64,000 nt of DNA from Hemibagrus wyckioides (Eukaryota; Chordata; Actinopteri; Siluriformes; Bagridae), in NCBI RefSeq assembly GCF_019097595.1, contig NC_080734.1:12180392-12244391 (forward strand), given 5' to 3'. Position numbers and translations under genes: made by a program. The notes below the pieces were generated by a model, which saw nothing but the letters and a program-made list of their open reading frames with translations, searched no databases and was not told the origin of the DNA. Positions 52,601 to 64,000 of the stretch are shown here, one piece after another (position 1 is the first letter of the stretch; each line of letters starts with the position of its first letter).

Positions 52601-53165
52601 TGAGGACACCAGCTTTTGTGTCTGGTGGTTTTTCCAACACTTGCCAGTTGTATTGTTTATTGCTTTTTCTGTTTTTCTTCTTGTTGTTACTCTTACCCTT
52701 CCCCCTCTCCCATATCACTCATTCATAACTCATTGTGTGTTTTTGTCTCTAAATGTAGGCCATGGGGTTCTAATTGGTCACTACTACAATGAGGTGTAAC
52801 TTCCCGGCAAACACACCAGACAAAAGCACCACAAAAATCTAGACAAACAATGACACATTTTCAGGACATTCATGTTCAGTGCTAATTGGAATACTTAAAT
52901 TTACTTAATTGAAATTTATACATTTTGTAAGGTTTGTATAATCTGGCTATTTGCCTTCTTATCTTCACTAAGAGTGAAGAATGCTCAGGTCATAATTTGC
53001 TTCCATTGACTCAATAATAATAAAAGATCAACAGATGTTCAGTAATTCCTGTCTTCTTCTCACATGCATCTTTCTGTTAAACATCAATAATATAAGTCAA
53101 TCTAAAATCAATTTATCAACTGTTTGAACCGGTAACTGGAATTAAAACTGACTGACAGTTTGAAA
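49700..53165. other. gene-free spacer
   Basis: AT-rich with T-runs. 50940-51500 has more even composition and could be regulatory. No coding exon, RNA gene or transposon was recognised. Confidence 0.4.
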
Positions 53166-53169
53166 TGTG

Positions 53170-53170
<1 letters not shown>

Positions 53171-53242
<72 letters not shown>

Positions 53243-53251
53243 TAATAATAA
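53171..53251. repeat. (AAT)n microsatellite
   Basis: About 26 AAT units with one GAT interruption. Confidence 0.97.
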
Positions 53252-53289
53252 TTGGAAATATATTAGAAGGTGACTAGTTGCTGGGTTGA

Positions 53290-53740
53290 AATTCTGAGGG
53301 TTGTCCGGAAAGGACTTTGTTATTCTGTGTGGCATATTTTCAGTAGTGTATTTCCACTGTGACGTGTGTAATCCGCGTGTACCCTTAATCCCAGAGCAGG
53401 TGGCCAGGCGTGTGGTCGCAACGGGGGGCAGAGGGGACACGCTCACCATGCTTCAGAAGGCAGGGGGGCATGGCTACGCCACACTCTGCCACGCTACCAT
53501 ACTCTCTCACACACTCCCCATTAATAAAGTGTACACAATGACCGCCACGCCAACATAAGGGTCCACAGACCTGCACGTGCCAGCATTCATGAGCTTTACA
53601 TCCAAACATACACAGAGACATGAGACATTCACAACCATAAACAGGTGGGCCAGAAAAAGAGGGAGGGCTGGCAAGGGGCATCTGTTGACAAACCCAAAAA
53701 CCACCATCCCTCCTCTATGACCTCCCCATCTGCTCGTGTG
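53290..53740. other. GC-richer island of unknown nature
   Basis: GC content is clearly above the surrounding spacer (acgggg/ggcagagggg and aaggggcatctgttgacaaa). Short open frames occur on both strands, but none resembles a protein family I know. It could be an old transposon piece or a regulatory block. Confidence 0.35.
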
Positions 53741-55925
53741 TGGATCTGTGTGTGCATGTTTAAAAACTGAATGATTTCAAGCCATAATTGTTTATTTTAC
53801 ATCTCGTTCTGGTATCTGAATATAACATCCAAGTATGAAAAAAGAGACCCTATTAAGATCTAAATATATGCATATATCTGTATAGGTAATTTTTTAATGG
53901 CTCCTTGAAATAAATCACATATAATGATGACATGTAAGTTACAATGAATTTATCACAGTGACAGTATAGTGTAATCCAGGTCAGCTGGGAGACTCACACT
54001 CTGATGCTCTAAAGGTTCATGGGCCTATAGACAACACTGTGGAGTGGACATGTGAAGCAGGCTAGAGTACAGGGGCACCTGATTAAAAGTCAGTTGTAAA
54101 CTCTAAGGAGCAACACTTAGATTAGTATAAATTATGAAGAAATGTATTTTTATTTTTCTTAATAGTTTGATGTCTGTGTACATGGATGGATCCTTTTCAC
54201 TGTTTGATTCAGCATGTTGGTGGCTTAGATTATAGCCCAATTCCTCTTCCTGGTAACAGACCATTGTAGACCTTTTCAAAAATATAGTACAATATAACTA
54301 AATCCATCAGAACTCTATGGAAAAATTTTAAGAATTGTAATTTGTGCTGTTTACCATCAAATCTGAGTGGTTACCATTTTAAAAAATGTTCTTGTCTCTG
54401 TCTGTTGCTTGTGTGCTATGATATAGTAATAGATGGTTAGTTTAACAAAATACCCAAACTACTATAATCCACAACAACCTTATACACGTCAAATGTCACA
54501 TATTAGACATTTGCTGAGCCTATGAAAATACATTTTGCATTAACAGAGATTCATTCATTCACTCATCTTCAGTAACCTCTTTATCTTTAACAGGATCATG
54601 GTCAATATGGTGCAAATCCTGGTGACACCGTGCTCAAAGCCAGAAAACACCCTTGACAGGACCATCTCTGATTTGAAGAAATTTATTACATACATCAGGT
54701 TATGATTATCCAAATATTGTTCTGGTCTTGAACGCATGTTTAGTAAGGTCCTAATCCCAAATTTAAATGTTTCCATAGTCCTCCTCAACCCTGCCTAAGT
54801 CTTATCTTTACTAAAGCTTTTCTCTTAAGTAGAATTCTTTTTACATGTTAAAAGACTTGTAATCAGCTTACAGCTTTAGTGTCTTCCTATATCCACTGTT
54901 TTGACTGAGCAGATTTCCTAAGTAAGTTCACATGAATAATACTCTTAAGTTCACAAAACTCACTTGACCTCTTGTTTTACATGCTAGTTTTGAGATTTAC
55001 TTTTCTTTTTAGAACTTCATATCACGATGGTACGGTATTTCAGTGATTTTGGGAACCAGATATTAATAAAAATAATACTATTTGAGATTTGTGAAAACAC
55101 ATACTATGGTACTATAATTCATTTTTTCTTCCTTTTTTGTTTAAAAAAAAAAAGGACACCAATACATTATAACATCTATTATCTAATATCTATCTATATT
55201 TGTTTTTATTTTATTTGTTTTCCCTCCACACCGGCCAGCCCGAGAGTTTATGGCACGTGATTTAATATTTCTGGTATTACACAAGATTCCCTAATAATAC
55301 AAAAACGGCATATATTTAAGGCTAACCCATAGTACATTGTCCGGTAAAAGATGAACATGTTCCGGTCAAGTTTGTTCAGGCTGTTTGATAAGGATTAAGA
55401 AATGTTTTTCGTTGAACCGATTCATATTTACGTGATTGTTTTTATCAGTTTTCTGGGTTCTTGTGAAAGCAGCAGAAACAGTTTACCAGTAGTTAATAAA
55501 TCTACTGATACATACACAAGCAGCAGTGGGTTATAAATTTACTACTGTTTTATTTATCGATTATCAGATTTCTTGTATAGAGATAATGCCGTCGACTCTA
55601 TAAAGCTTTTTAAAGAAAATCCTAATTGTCAAAAATGCTGGTTAAAATACATAACAATATAGATATTTGTTTATTTATCCAAACAAGTAAAAAAGAGGAG
55701 GCTAAAAAAATTGTTTTTTTAGGAAAAGATGCAGCACGTGTGATGGTACATGTGGCCAAAACCCGATATGCAGAACTGGTAAAAAACAAAAAACAAAACC
55801 TTATACATCCTTTTTTCCCCACAGTTTCATGTATTCGATGTTATCGTGATATCTGCATCAATGAGTTACATACAATTAATTCATTGTAATCCTCAAAGTA
55901 ATAAACTAGACAAAATTTCGTTAAA
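53741..55925. other. gene-free spacer
   Basis: AT-rich; no gene, RNA or named repeat recognised. Confidence 0.4.
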
Positions 55926-56027
<102 letters not shown>

Positions 56028-56656
56028 ATCTCCTAATGCGTTTTCAGCAATTAGATATACGCTATATGATATGCTTTCCTCATAATTTTATTTTATTCTG
56101 CTGTTTCTTCACATGATGTCCTTTTGGCTGAAAGTTTATGTAGAATAGTTAAAATAAATAAAACCTTAGAATAATCTTTGTGATGCATTGAGGAAAATCG
56201 AATATACTGCTATTGTAGTAATTAATAAAACAACTGCAAAGTCTAACATTCAAGGTTAAACCTATTATTTAAACTTACTATTAAAACTACCTAAACAATT
56301 TTTACATTGACTCCAGTTGATGAAGTCTCTCTGACTGATTTGGATTGAAGCTAAATCTTCGATTAGTTTATCAGTCACCGCGGGTGAAAAAGAAAAGCTT
56401 GTGAAGGAGGTTTACAAAAGCGAAAGCTCTCAGAGATCTGTGCCGAACTCCACCCTCTGCATTACTCTTAAGAAACATGCAAAACCCTTAAACAGAGAGG
56501 GTTGGGCAGTAGATCTACACAAAACAACCACTAATGCTGAATTAACGCCAAAGTGTTTAGCTAAAACAAACAAACAAAAAACAAACAAACAGAAAAACAG
56601 CCATAATTCACACATTCTATATGCCAGCCAAATACGGGATTTCAAAGGCACCAAGC

Positions 56657-56768
<112 letters not shown>

Positions 56769-56842
56769 ATAATATAAAGTGATTTATTTTTTATTTTAAA
56801 ATCACTTAAAAAAATTTTTTTTATTTTTTTTTACTTCCGCTA

Positions 56843-56902
<60 letters not shown>
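56843..56902. repeat. (ATT)n microsatellite
   Basis: About 20 ATT units immediately left of a high-complexity block downstream of otx2. Confidence 0.97.
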
Positions 56903-56903
<1 letters not shown>

Positions 56904-56904
<1 letters not shown>

Positions 56905-57070
56905 TGGCAACACGAGTATTTCTGACTTGTGCCTCAGTAACAGCTGGCTTCAGCCTTATTAACAAAGTGCCATAGACTGCGTCAGAAATGGCTGTGACAG
57001 TCAGTTATGTCAGTCATCCCGCCTAATATGAGCTGGATTTACCAGCATTACATCCCATTTATAAGTCTAC
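56904..57070. promoter_or_regulatory. candidate conserved non-coding element downstream of otx2
   Basis: A 165-base high-complexity island (acagctggcttcagccttat, cagaaatggctgtgacagtc, gcctaatatgagctggattt) lies between microsatellites and AT-rich DNA, less than 1 kb from the otx2 3' end. No ORF. Regulatory role is inferred from composition and position only. Confidence 0.35.
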
Positions 57071-57712
57071 TGAAAACTAAAAACTGTAAACGCATCTGAC
57101 ACTGATTGTCTTGAATTCGGTATATCTAAAAAAAATATTATTTAAAATAAAGAAGATACAAATGGTGAGGTAGAAGTCTTCAAATTAGAATGGTTTTAAT
57201 ATATGTCAAAAATGTAATAACAAATCCATGAATAATTTAGCGTCATCAATAACAAACTTAACAAAATAACAACAACAACAACAACATCTAGTCTATCAAA
57301 ACTTACAGCATAATGATCCTTGGAGGATTCCTTAAATGATCTACTACAGTTCACAGTTTCAAAAACATTTTGGCTACAGTTTAAAAAAGAAAAGTAATAA
57401 AATGAAAAGAAAATCTGGGCACAATTATGTTTATATACATCGATTGTCTTCTAGAGGGAAAAAAAAAACATTTTTAAAACATTCTTGTCATAAATAAAAT
57501 AGTGCATAATTGTAAGAAAAATATCTACTTCCCCGTTTTTAGTAAAAAATATAATTTAATAGCCTGAGTTAAACCATGTGACAAACTCCGGCAGAGATTC
57601 GATCATTGCATTGTTTCGGAGGGGAGAATTCTACAAACGAACAATATCGTATTTATCGAATGAATTTAATAATTTAATAACAGTTCTGTTCTTTTATTTT
57701 TTTTAGATGTTA
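57071..57712 (-). other. otx2: otx2 3'UTR/downstream
   Basis: AT-rich sequence after the otx2 stop (minus strand). Several minus-strand AATAAA/ATTAAA-like words occur. No single poly(A) site could be fixed. Confidence 0.4.
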
Positions 57713-59390
<1,678 letters not shown>

Positions 59391-59828
59391 GATCTCTCTG
59401 GTTAAAGAGACGATTCGGTGTTCACTGCAGCCAGTCGGAACAAAAAAGCAGAGTCTCTGGCCGTCTTTTCTTTTTAGTCTGTAGTGCTCAAGGACAGGGC
59501 CACAAGACAAGGAGCAAGGGAGAGAGGTGCTGACGCCGTATGTATTTGAAAGGGGCGGGGCTACAACACATCCTATCACTGCAACACGCCTTCTTTGGAA
59601 ACAAAAACAAAACGAAAAAACGAAACAGGGCGTCAACTAAGTCGTTAAAATGACATACTTAATGTTTTGTGTATTCTTATTTTTATTCTTTGTTTTCTTT
59701 CCAAAACATTGCCTGTTGCTAAAAAAAAATCTACAGGACTCCTCAAGTTATTTGCTTGTTTGAATGTTTGTTTATTTCTCTAATTTCTCCATGCATTTTT
59801 TTTGTTTGTTTTTTGTTTTTTTTACTTG

Positions 59829-60340
59829 TAGCTTGTTATTAAGTGCGCTAATGTGCTGTTTGGGACGCAAGCAGAGTCCACTTTAAGGTGCACACTGTAA
59901 AGCGCAACATGTCTCTGCATTTGCATAGTGGCCTTGGGGTTTCAAGACAAGCTAATTGTTTCCAAAGTAGACAGACTGATTGGGGGCCATTTGCAAAGAC
60001 AAAGGCTACTGTTGACCAGATAAATGATGGCGATAACAAAAGCCCCTTTGGCGATAAACAATGAGCCCCAACTGTAAGGCCCAGCTCTTCATTTTGTGGC
60101 TCTGCAACTTAACCTGAAGCCATGCCATTTTGTTTGAATCACCATCTCGTGTACATTTCAATCAGTTGTCATTAATATGCTTAACAGCAGCTTGGGAAAT
60201 GACAAGAAACTTGCGGGGAACCTCGGGTAATTCTAGTCAACACATTACTGACACTCCCCAGGTAATTCTCCCTTAATTAATTGCACCCGGTAATTAGATT
60301 TTCGACGCGGGACTTTCGAAAAGTGTTGATTAACAAGGAT
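59829..60340. promoter_or_regulatory. candidate otx2 upstream enhancer block 1
   Basis: High-complexity block 0.45-0.95 kb upstream of the otx2 ATG. It has a perfect POU octamer ATTTGCAT (59919-59926), SOX-like words (gataacaaaag, gataaacaatg, about 60032-60063), and homeodomain sites taattaatt (60274-60282) and ggtaattag (60289-60297). No ORF. The repeated ggcgataa word occurs twice 20 bases apart. Function is inferred. Confidence 0.5.
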
Positions 60341-60539
60341 TATTCAAAGTTAAGCTAAACAAACAGCCCATCGTCTTAGTTAACGTATCAAATGTCTGTC
60401 TACCCCTATTATAAGCACTGATAAATAGTGCTAATAAAGTAATAATAAAAAAAGGAAAGAAAATGAGAGAAACCTAAAAAAAAAAATCCGTAGACATATT
60501 TTAAGCGGATTTATGGAGTGAGTCATATAAAATATTAAA

Positions 60540-60890
60540 GCATTGCAAATCATTTAGACCGCACACAGAACAGAATGGGGAGCTGCAGTAAACAGTGGAG
60601 TGACTCAAACCACCGCTTCAGTTGCGGAATAATCCCTTTCCATGTTGAACACAGGCGATTTTGTGGAAATCCTCTAGAAAACTTAACGGTTGCTTCGCCC
60701 AGTCTGTTAGCCGAAACCCCAAACATCATCCACCAGTTGCTCCACATCCGCTCAATAATTAATTATTGCATTTTCCCAAGAAATTAACGAGCTAATCTGG
60801 GCCGCACGCGCTGCCCTAATTACGCGACGCTGCGCGTGACTGCGCTTTCGGGCTCATTCATTTTCTGCGTCATGAAAATACAACAGTCTG
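60540..60890. promoter_or_regulatory. candidate otx2 upstream enhancer block 2
   Basis: Even-composition block with gcattgcaaatcattt, caataattaattattgcatt (a palindromic homeodomain/POU-like cluster near 60750-60772) and a CpG-rich end (cgcgacgctgcgcgtgactg). Flanked by A-rich DNA and an AAT array. Function is inferred. Confidence 0.45.
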
Positions 60891-60950
60891 CATTGTTTTT
60901 CTAACGCCTTCAGGACAAACTTTAACTAGCCCCAGGATTTCACTTTCCAC

Positions 60951-60951
<1 letters not shown>

Positions 60952-61010
<59 letters not shown>
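60952..61010. repeat. (AAT)n microsatellite
   Basis: About 19 AAT units between two candidate regulatory blocks. Confidence 0.97.
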
Positions 61011-61121
61011 GTAAAGGTTTGTATGTAACAATTGATTTAAATCATATTTAAATACTTTAAATATCTGTTGAATAATTCTAATTTTACGTATTAATATATT
61101 TCTTCACCGTCCTAGACTCTC

Positions 61122-61125
61122 TCTG

Positions 61126-61160
<35 letters not shown>

Positions 61161-61186
61161 AATAATAATAATAATAATAATAATAA

Positions 61187-61217
<31 letters not shown>

Positions 61218-61238
61218 AAGAAGAAGAAGAAGAAGAAG
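61122..61238. repeat. (CT)n-(AAT)n-(AAG)n compound microsatellite
   Basis: CT 61122-61160, AAT to about 61189, AAG to 61238: three different repeats joined without spacers. Confidence 0.97.
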
Positions 61239-61369
61239 CATGTATATTATCCTTAATGTTATGTTTATACAGGTATAATGATTAATAATAAATTAAATAA
61301 TATTTCATTATATTTAGTGAATGATATTGTGCTGAATTTTTCTAATGATGGCATCATAAACTGAAGGCT

Positions 61370-61725
61370 TTGGCTCGCCTCTTAACCCTATAGTCGCACC
61401 ACAACGTAACTTTATGATGCGTTTGGCAAACGTGAGACATATTTCTGCTATGAAATATAGTCATTTTATTCTCAACATGATAATTTAATGATCTTTTCTC
61501 TTATTTCCTGCACATTGCCCCAGAGCACTTTTCACTGGTAGGCCTGCGGTATTGACAGATTACAGATACATTCTATATCGAAAGGAAGATGCAAGGGTAC
61601 AGGAGGAGCCAAGACTAATTCATTTGACAGAGATAAAACCCAGACATTTGTGCTTAAAACGTGAAATGACACTCAGCCACCATCAATGATCTGCCTGGAA
61701 AAGGCTGTCTGACAGCCCACTTGAT
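61370..61725. promoter_or_regulatory. candidate otx2 upstream enhancer block 3
   Basis: High-complexity sequence (ttggctcgcctcttaaccct, acgtaactttatgatgcgtt, agagataaaacccagacatt, gatctgcctggaaaaggctg) about 2 kb upstream of otx2. No ORF or repeat. Function is inferred. Confidence 0.4.
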
Positions 61726-62290
61726 TGGTATACACAAATACACAAATACACAATCAGAGAACTCAGCCCAGGATTTTTTCAGGAAAGGTTTCCTCTCATT
61801 AAGTTCAAGTCAACCAGAGTTAAACAACTGTAAGGATTATATTGAAGGAATCCACAAGCCTATTTTTAAGCACATCTCTTACATATCCATAATCCTAAAT
61901 AATTAAAAGCTAGTAATTCAATTTTATCTATCAAAGCCCAGCTCAGGGACAAACCTCCTAAATTTGCCTTTGCTGATGACTTGAAACAAATGCCAAACAA
62001 TGACTAGCCTACTAAAAAATTTGCCCTAAATATACACAAAACAAACAAACATATAAACAAACAAATGGTATAGATTTGCTATTTGGTATAGAAAACCTGG
62101 GTTGTGGCCATCACTCTTTTCTCTACTGACTTATTTATCAATCCATTTTCTTCCCTTGCATTTTCATTAATAACATATCTCTTAACATATCTTTTAATTC
62201 AAATATAATTCTTAAATATTATAATTCAAAACAACTTAAAAAGCTGTAATGTATTTTCAATGGTTATATGCAACCAAACGTGATATTTGC
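61726..62290. other. AT-rich spacer
   Basis: No feature recognised; an aaacaaaca run near 62040. Confidence 0.4.
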
Positions 62291-62299
62291 TTGTCGTCT

Positions 62300-62520
62300 T
62301 TGGGAAATGACTGTTTGTGAATTAGGAGAGATTGTGATTGTGGACAAGGCTTGGCCTAATTGAACACCTACAGACCGAAGGGAGGAGTTGAGTGGTATGG
62401 AGGTGGGAAAGACAAAACCACAATCTAGAAATCCTACAATAAACAGCCCACCTACTGCCCCATGCTCTCAGCCTGAGTAAACATGCATTCTATTTAAGAC
62501 ACACACAAGAACACAAGTGG
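62300..62520. promoter_or_regulatory. candidate regulatory block 4 (weak)
   Basis: Even-composition stretch (gtgaattaggagagattgtg, caaggcttggcctaattgaa) about 3 kb upstream of otx2. Only composition and position support it. Confidence 0.3.
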
Positions 62521-62887
62521 ACAAGTGCCCTGTAAATTTTCCATTTGCTCAGTGTATTTACAAAACAAACTGAGGAATAGAGTGATTAAAAATAGCAAGA
62601 ACAAAGAATTGATGGAGTGAGACAGTGAAGTGTAAAGTTAATCTGGCCTGAATAGCTGTCTGTCCGAAGAAGTGAGGCCTAAAACTGTTTCTCTTTTCTT
62701 TTCTTCTCCTCTCGTTCAAACTGGCCCTTCACTCTTTTTCTTTCTCTCTACCCTTCCATGTGCCTCTCACTAGTTTTCTGCCTACTTATCCTTTTTAATT
62801 AGAAGGTCCATTCTCCTGCCCTAATCCTCTCTAGACCAACAATGCAAAAAGCCAGTCTTTGAACAGCCGACCTAAATCCACCAGTCA

Positions 62888-62921
<34 letters not shown>

Positions 62922-63204
62922 TTAAATATGCTACTAAATTAATTATAAGTTTTAATTAAGGAGCTTCTTCAGTGAATGGCCATTACTCTTTCCTCATATA
63001 ATGCTTAGGAAGTTCCTATCTGCATCACCAAGTTAAACAAGATCATCAGAGTGTTCTATAGAAGTCATTTCACATTCATTCAATTCACTGATCATTTCAC
63101 AGAACTGTAATAGAAAGTTATTATTGTATATTAAAAGTCTATTAGGGTGTGTTTTGTTTTGTTTTTTTTTAAATACAATTTTAAACACACAAAAATACAA
63201 CACA
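62521..63204. other. spacer with (AC)n microsatellite
   Basis: Pyrimidine-rich segment near 62690-62780 and an AC array of about 16 units at 62888-62919. No gene recognised. Confidence 0.5.
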
Positions 63205-63410
63205 GTTGGCATGGTGATGCAGCAGACAGTGTTGTTGCTTCACAGCTTCAGGGTCCAGGATATAATCCTGAGCTTGGGTTACAGTCTGCATGGAGTTGTA
63301 CATGTTACCTCCCACCACCCAAAAAGATCCCAGTCCCCTGTGATAGCATGATGTCCTATCCTGCATATATTCCTGCTTTGCATTAGATTCCTTGACCAGG
63401 ATAAAGTGGT
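63205..63410 (+). repeat. fish SINE-like repeat fragment
   Basis: Head 'gttggcatggtgatgcagca', 'gttgcttcacagcttcaggg', 'ctgcatggagttgtacatgt', ending in an AATG array (63415-63447). Same family as 27645-27950. Confidence 0.6.
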
Positions 63411-63450
63411 TCAACGAATAAATGAATGAATGAATGAATGAATGAATAAA
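63411..63450. repeat. (AATG)n microsatellite at SINE tail
   Basis: About 8 AATG units, as often found at SINE 3' ends. Confidence 0.9.
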
Positions 63451-63574
63451 CAGCAAACACACAGGTAACATCACTCAAAACATTTCCATTTTTCACAGTA
63501 GTTAAGCACAAACAACAATCCATCTGAAATAACAACAGGATAAATTCAGTGTGTTTGAAAATTGGAAGACAGGC

Positions 63575-63860
63575 AGACAATTAACTGGTAATTAAAATGG
63601 CTGGTAAAGAGAACAGGGACAAGCTGTGTGTAGCTATGCTTCTGTGGAGTACTAATGGAGTAATTAGCCTCTCACTGTGTGGTAATAGAGTTGGCTGTGC
63701 CATTGGGTCTCCAAGCATCAAGTCAAGTTGAGCCTTGCTGAGTTCAGAGGTCACCATGTGCTACTTGACTAAAATTAAAGTAGAAGTTAATAAAAGAGAC
63801 AAGAGCAAGCCACAGTGCCAATCCAGGCCAAGGGCTTTTATATAATCATAAAGAAGTGAA
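63575..63860. promoter_or_regulatory. candidate regulatory block 5
   Basis: Even-composition stretch with ggtaattaaaatggctggta, agtaattagcctctcactgt, ggtaatagagttggctgtgc and aggccaagggcttttatata. Several TAAT homeodomain cores are present; no ORF. About 4.2-4.5 kb upstream of otx2. Function is inferred. Confidence 0.4.
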
Positions 63861-64000
63861 ATATTGTGATCTTTGAAATAATTTGTACCAAATCATAGAC
63901 ATGTCAAAATACAGCTGTTCACTTCTGATTTGAAAAGGTTGTTCTTGAGTTGCCTTAAGTTACTGACAACAATATACAAAACACAAAATATATAATTAAA

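Noticed and set aside
55622..55889. Overlapping plus and minus frames of 66-87 codons upstream of a microsatellite
   Set aside because: AT-rich chance frames with no recognisable domain or splice context.

Overview
The window is from a vertebrate nuclear genome, almost certainly a teleost fish. It has spliced genes with GT/AG introns, long AT-rich spacers, many microsatellites, and several Tc1/mariner fossils and tRNA-derived SINEs of fish type. An otophysan (possibly catfish-like) fish would fit the repeats, but I could not test this. No bacterial-type operon, CRISPR array, prophage or tRNA/rRNA gene was seen.

There are six protein-coding genes. From left to right: the 3' end of fkbp3 (+, last three coding exons, 987-2308); fau, ubiquitin-like FUBI fused to ribosomal protein S30 (-, four coding exons, 2692-4939); prpf39, a U1 snRNP-associated splicing factor (-, 14 coding exons, 8228-15062); arf6, a small GTPase with a single coding exon (+, 18142-18669); a Pellino E3 ligase best called peli2 (+, six coding exons, 29855-41000); and an otx2-type homeobox gene (-, three coding exons, 57713-59390). 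I rebuilt every exon from splice sites. All reading phases join without a break: FAU 133 aa, PRPF39 769 aa, ARF6 175 aa, PELI2 426 aa, OTX2 294 aa. The order FKBP3/PRPF39 ... ARF6 ... PELI2 ... OTX2 resembles human 14q21-q22, which supports the peli2 and otx2 names.

Region by region: 1-15 kb is gene-dense, with fkbp3 convergent on fau, and prpf39 behind fau on the same strand. Tc1-like fossils lie in fkbp3 and prpf39 introns and between fau and prpf39; one of them is nested with an L2-like LINE. 15-18 kb holds the prpf39 and arf6 promoters, including a palindromic CRE and an NRF1-like site. 20-29 kb is a gene-free spacer with transposon relics. 30-41 kb is peli2, with a 7.7 kb first intron full of repeats. 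41-57 kb is a gene-free spacer with SINEs, Tc1 relics and long microsatellites. 57-64 kb is otx2 and its upstream flank, which contains several high-complexity, homeodomain/POU/SOX-site-rich blocks that look like developmental enhancers.

The genes do not form a pathway. fkbp3, fau, prpf39 and arf6 are broadly used cell genes; otx2 is a developmental regulator in a repeat-spaced domain. I found no convincing new biological system. The best leads are the divergent otx2 copy and its candidate enhancers, the position of fau between fkbp3 and prpf39, and several composite or foldback mobile elements.
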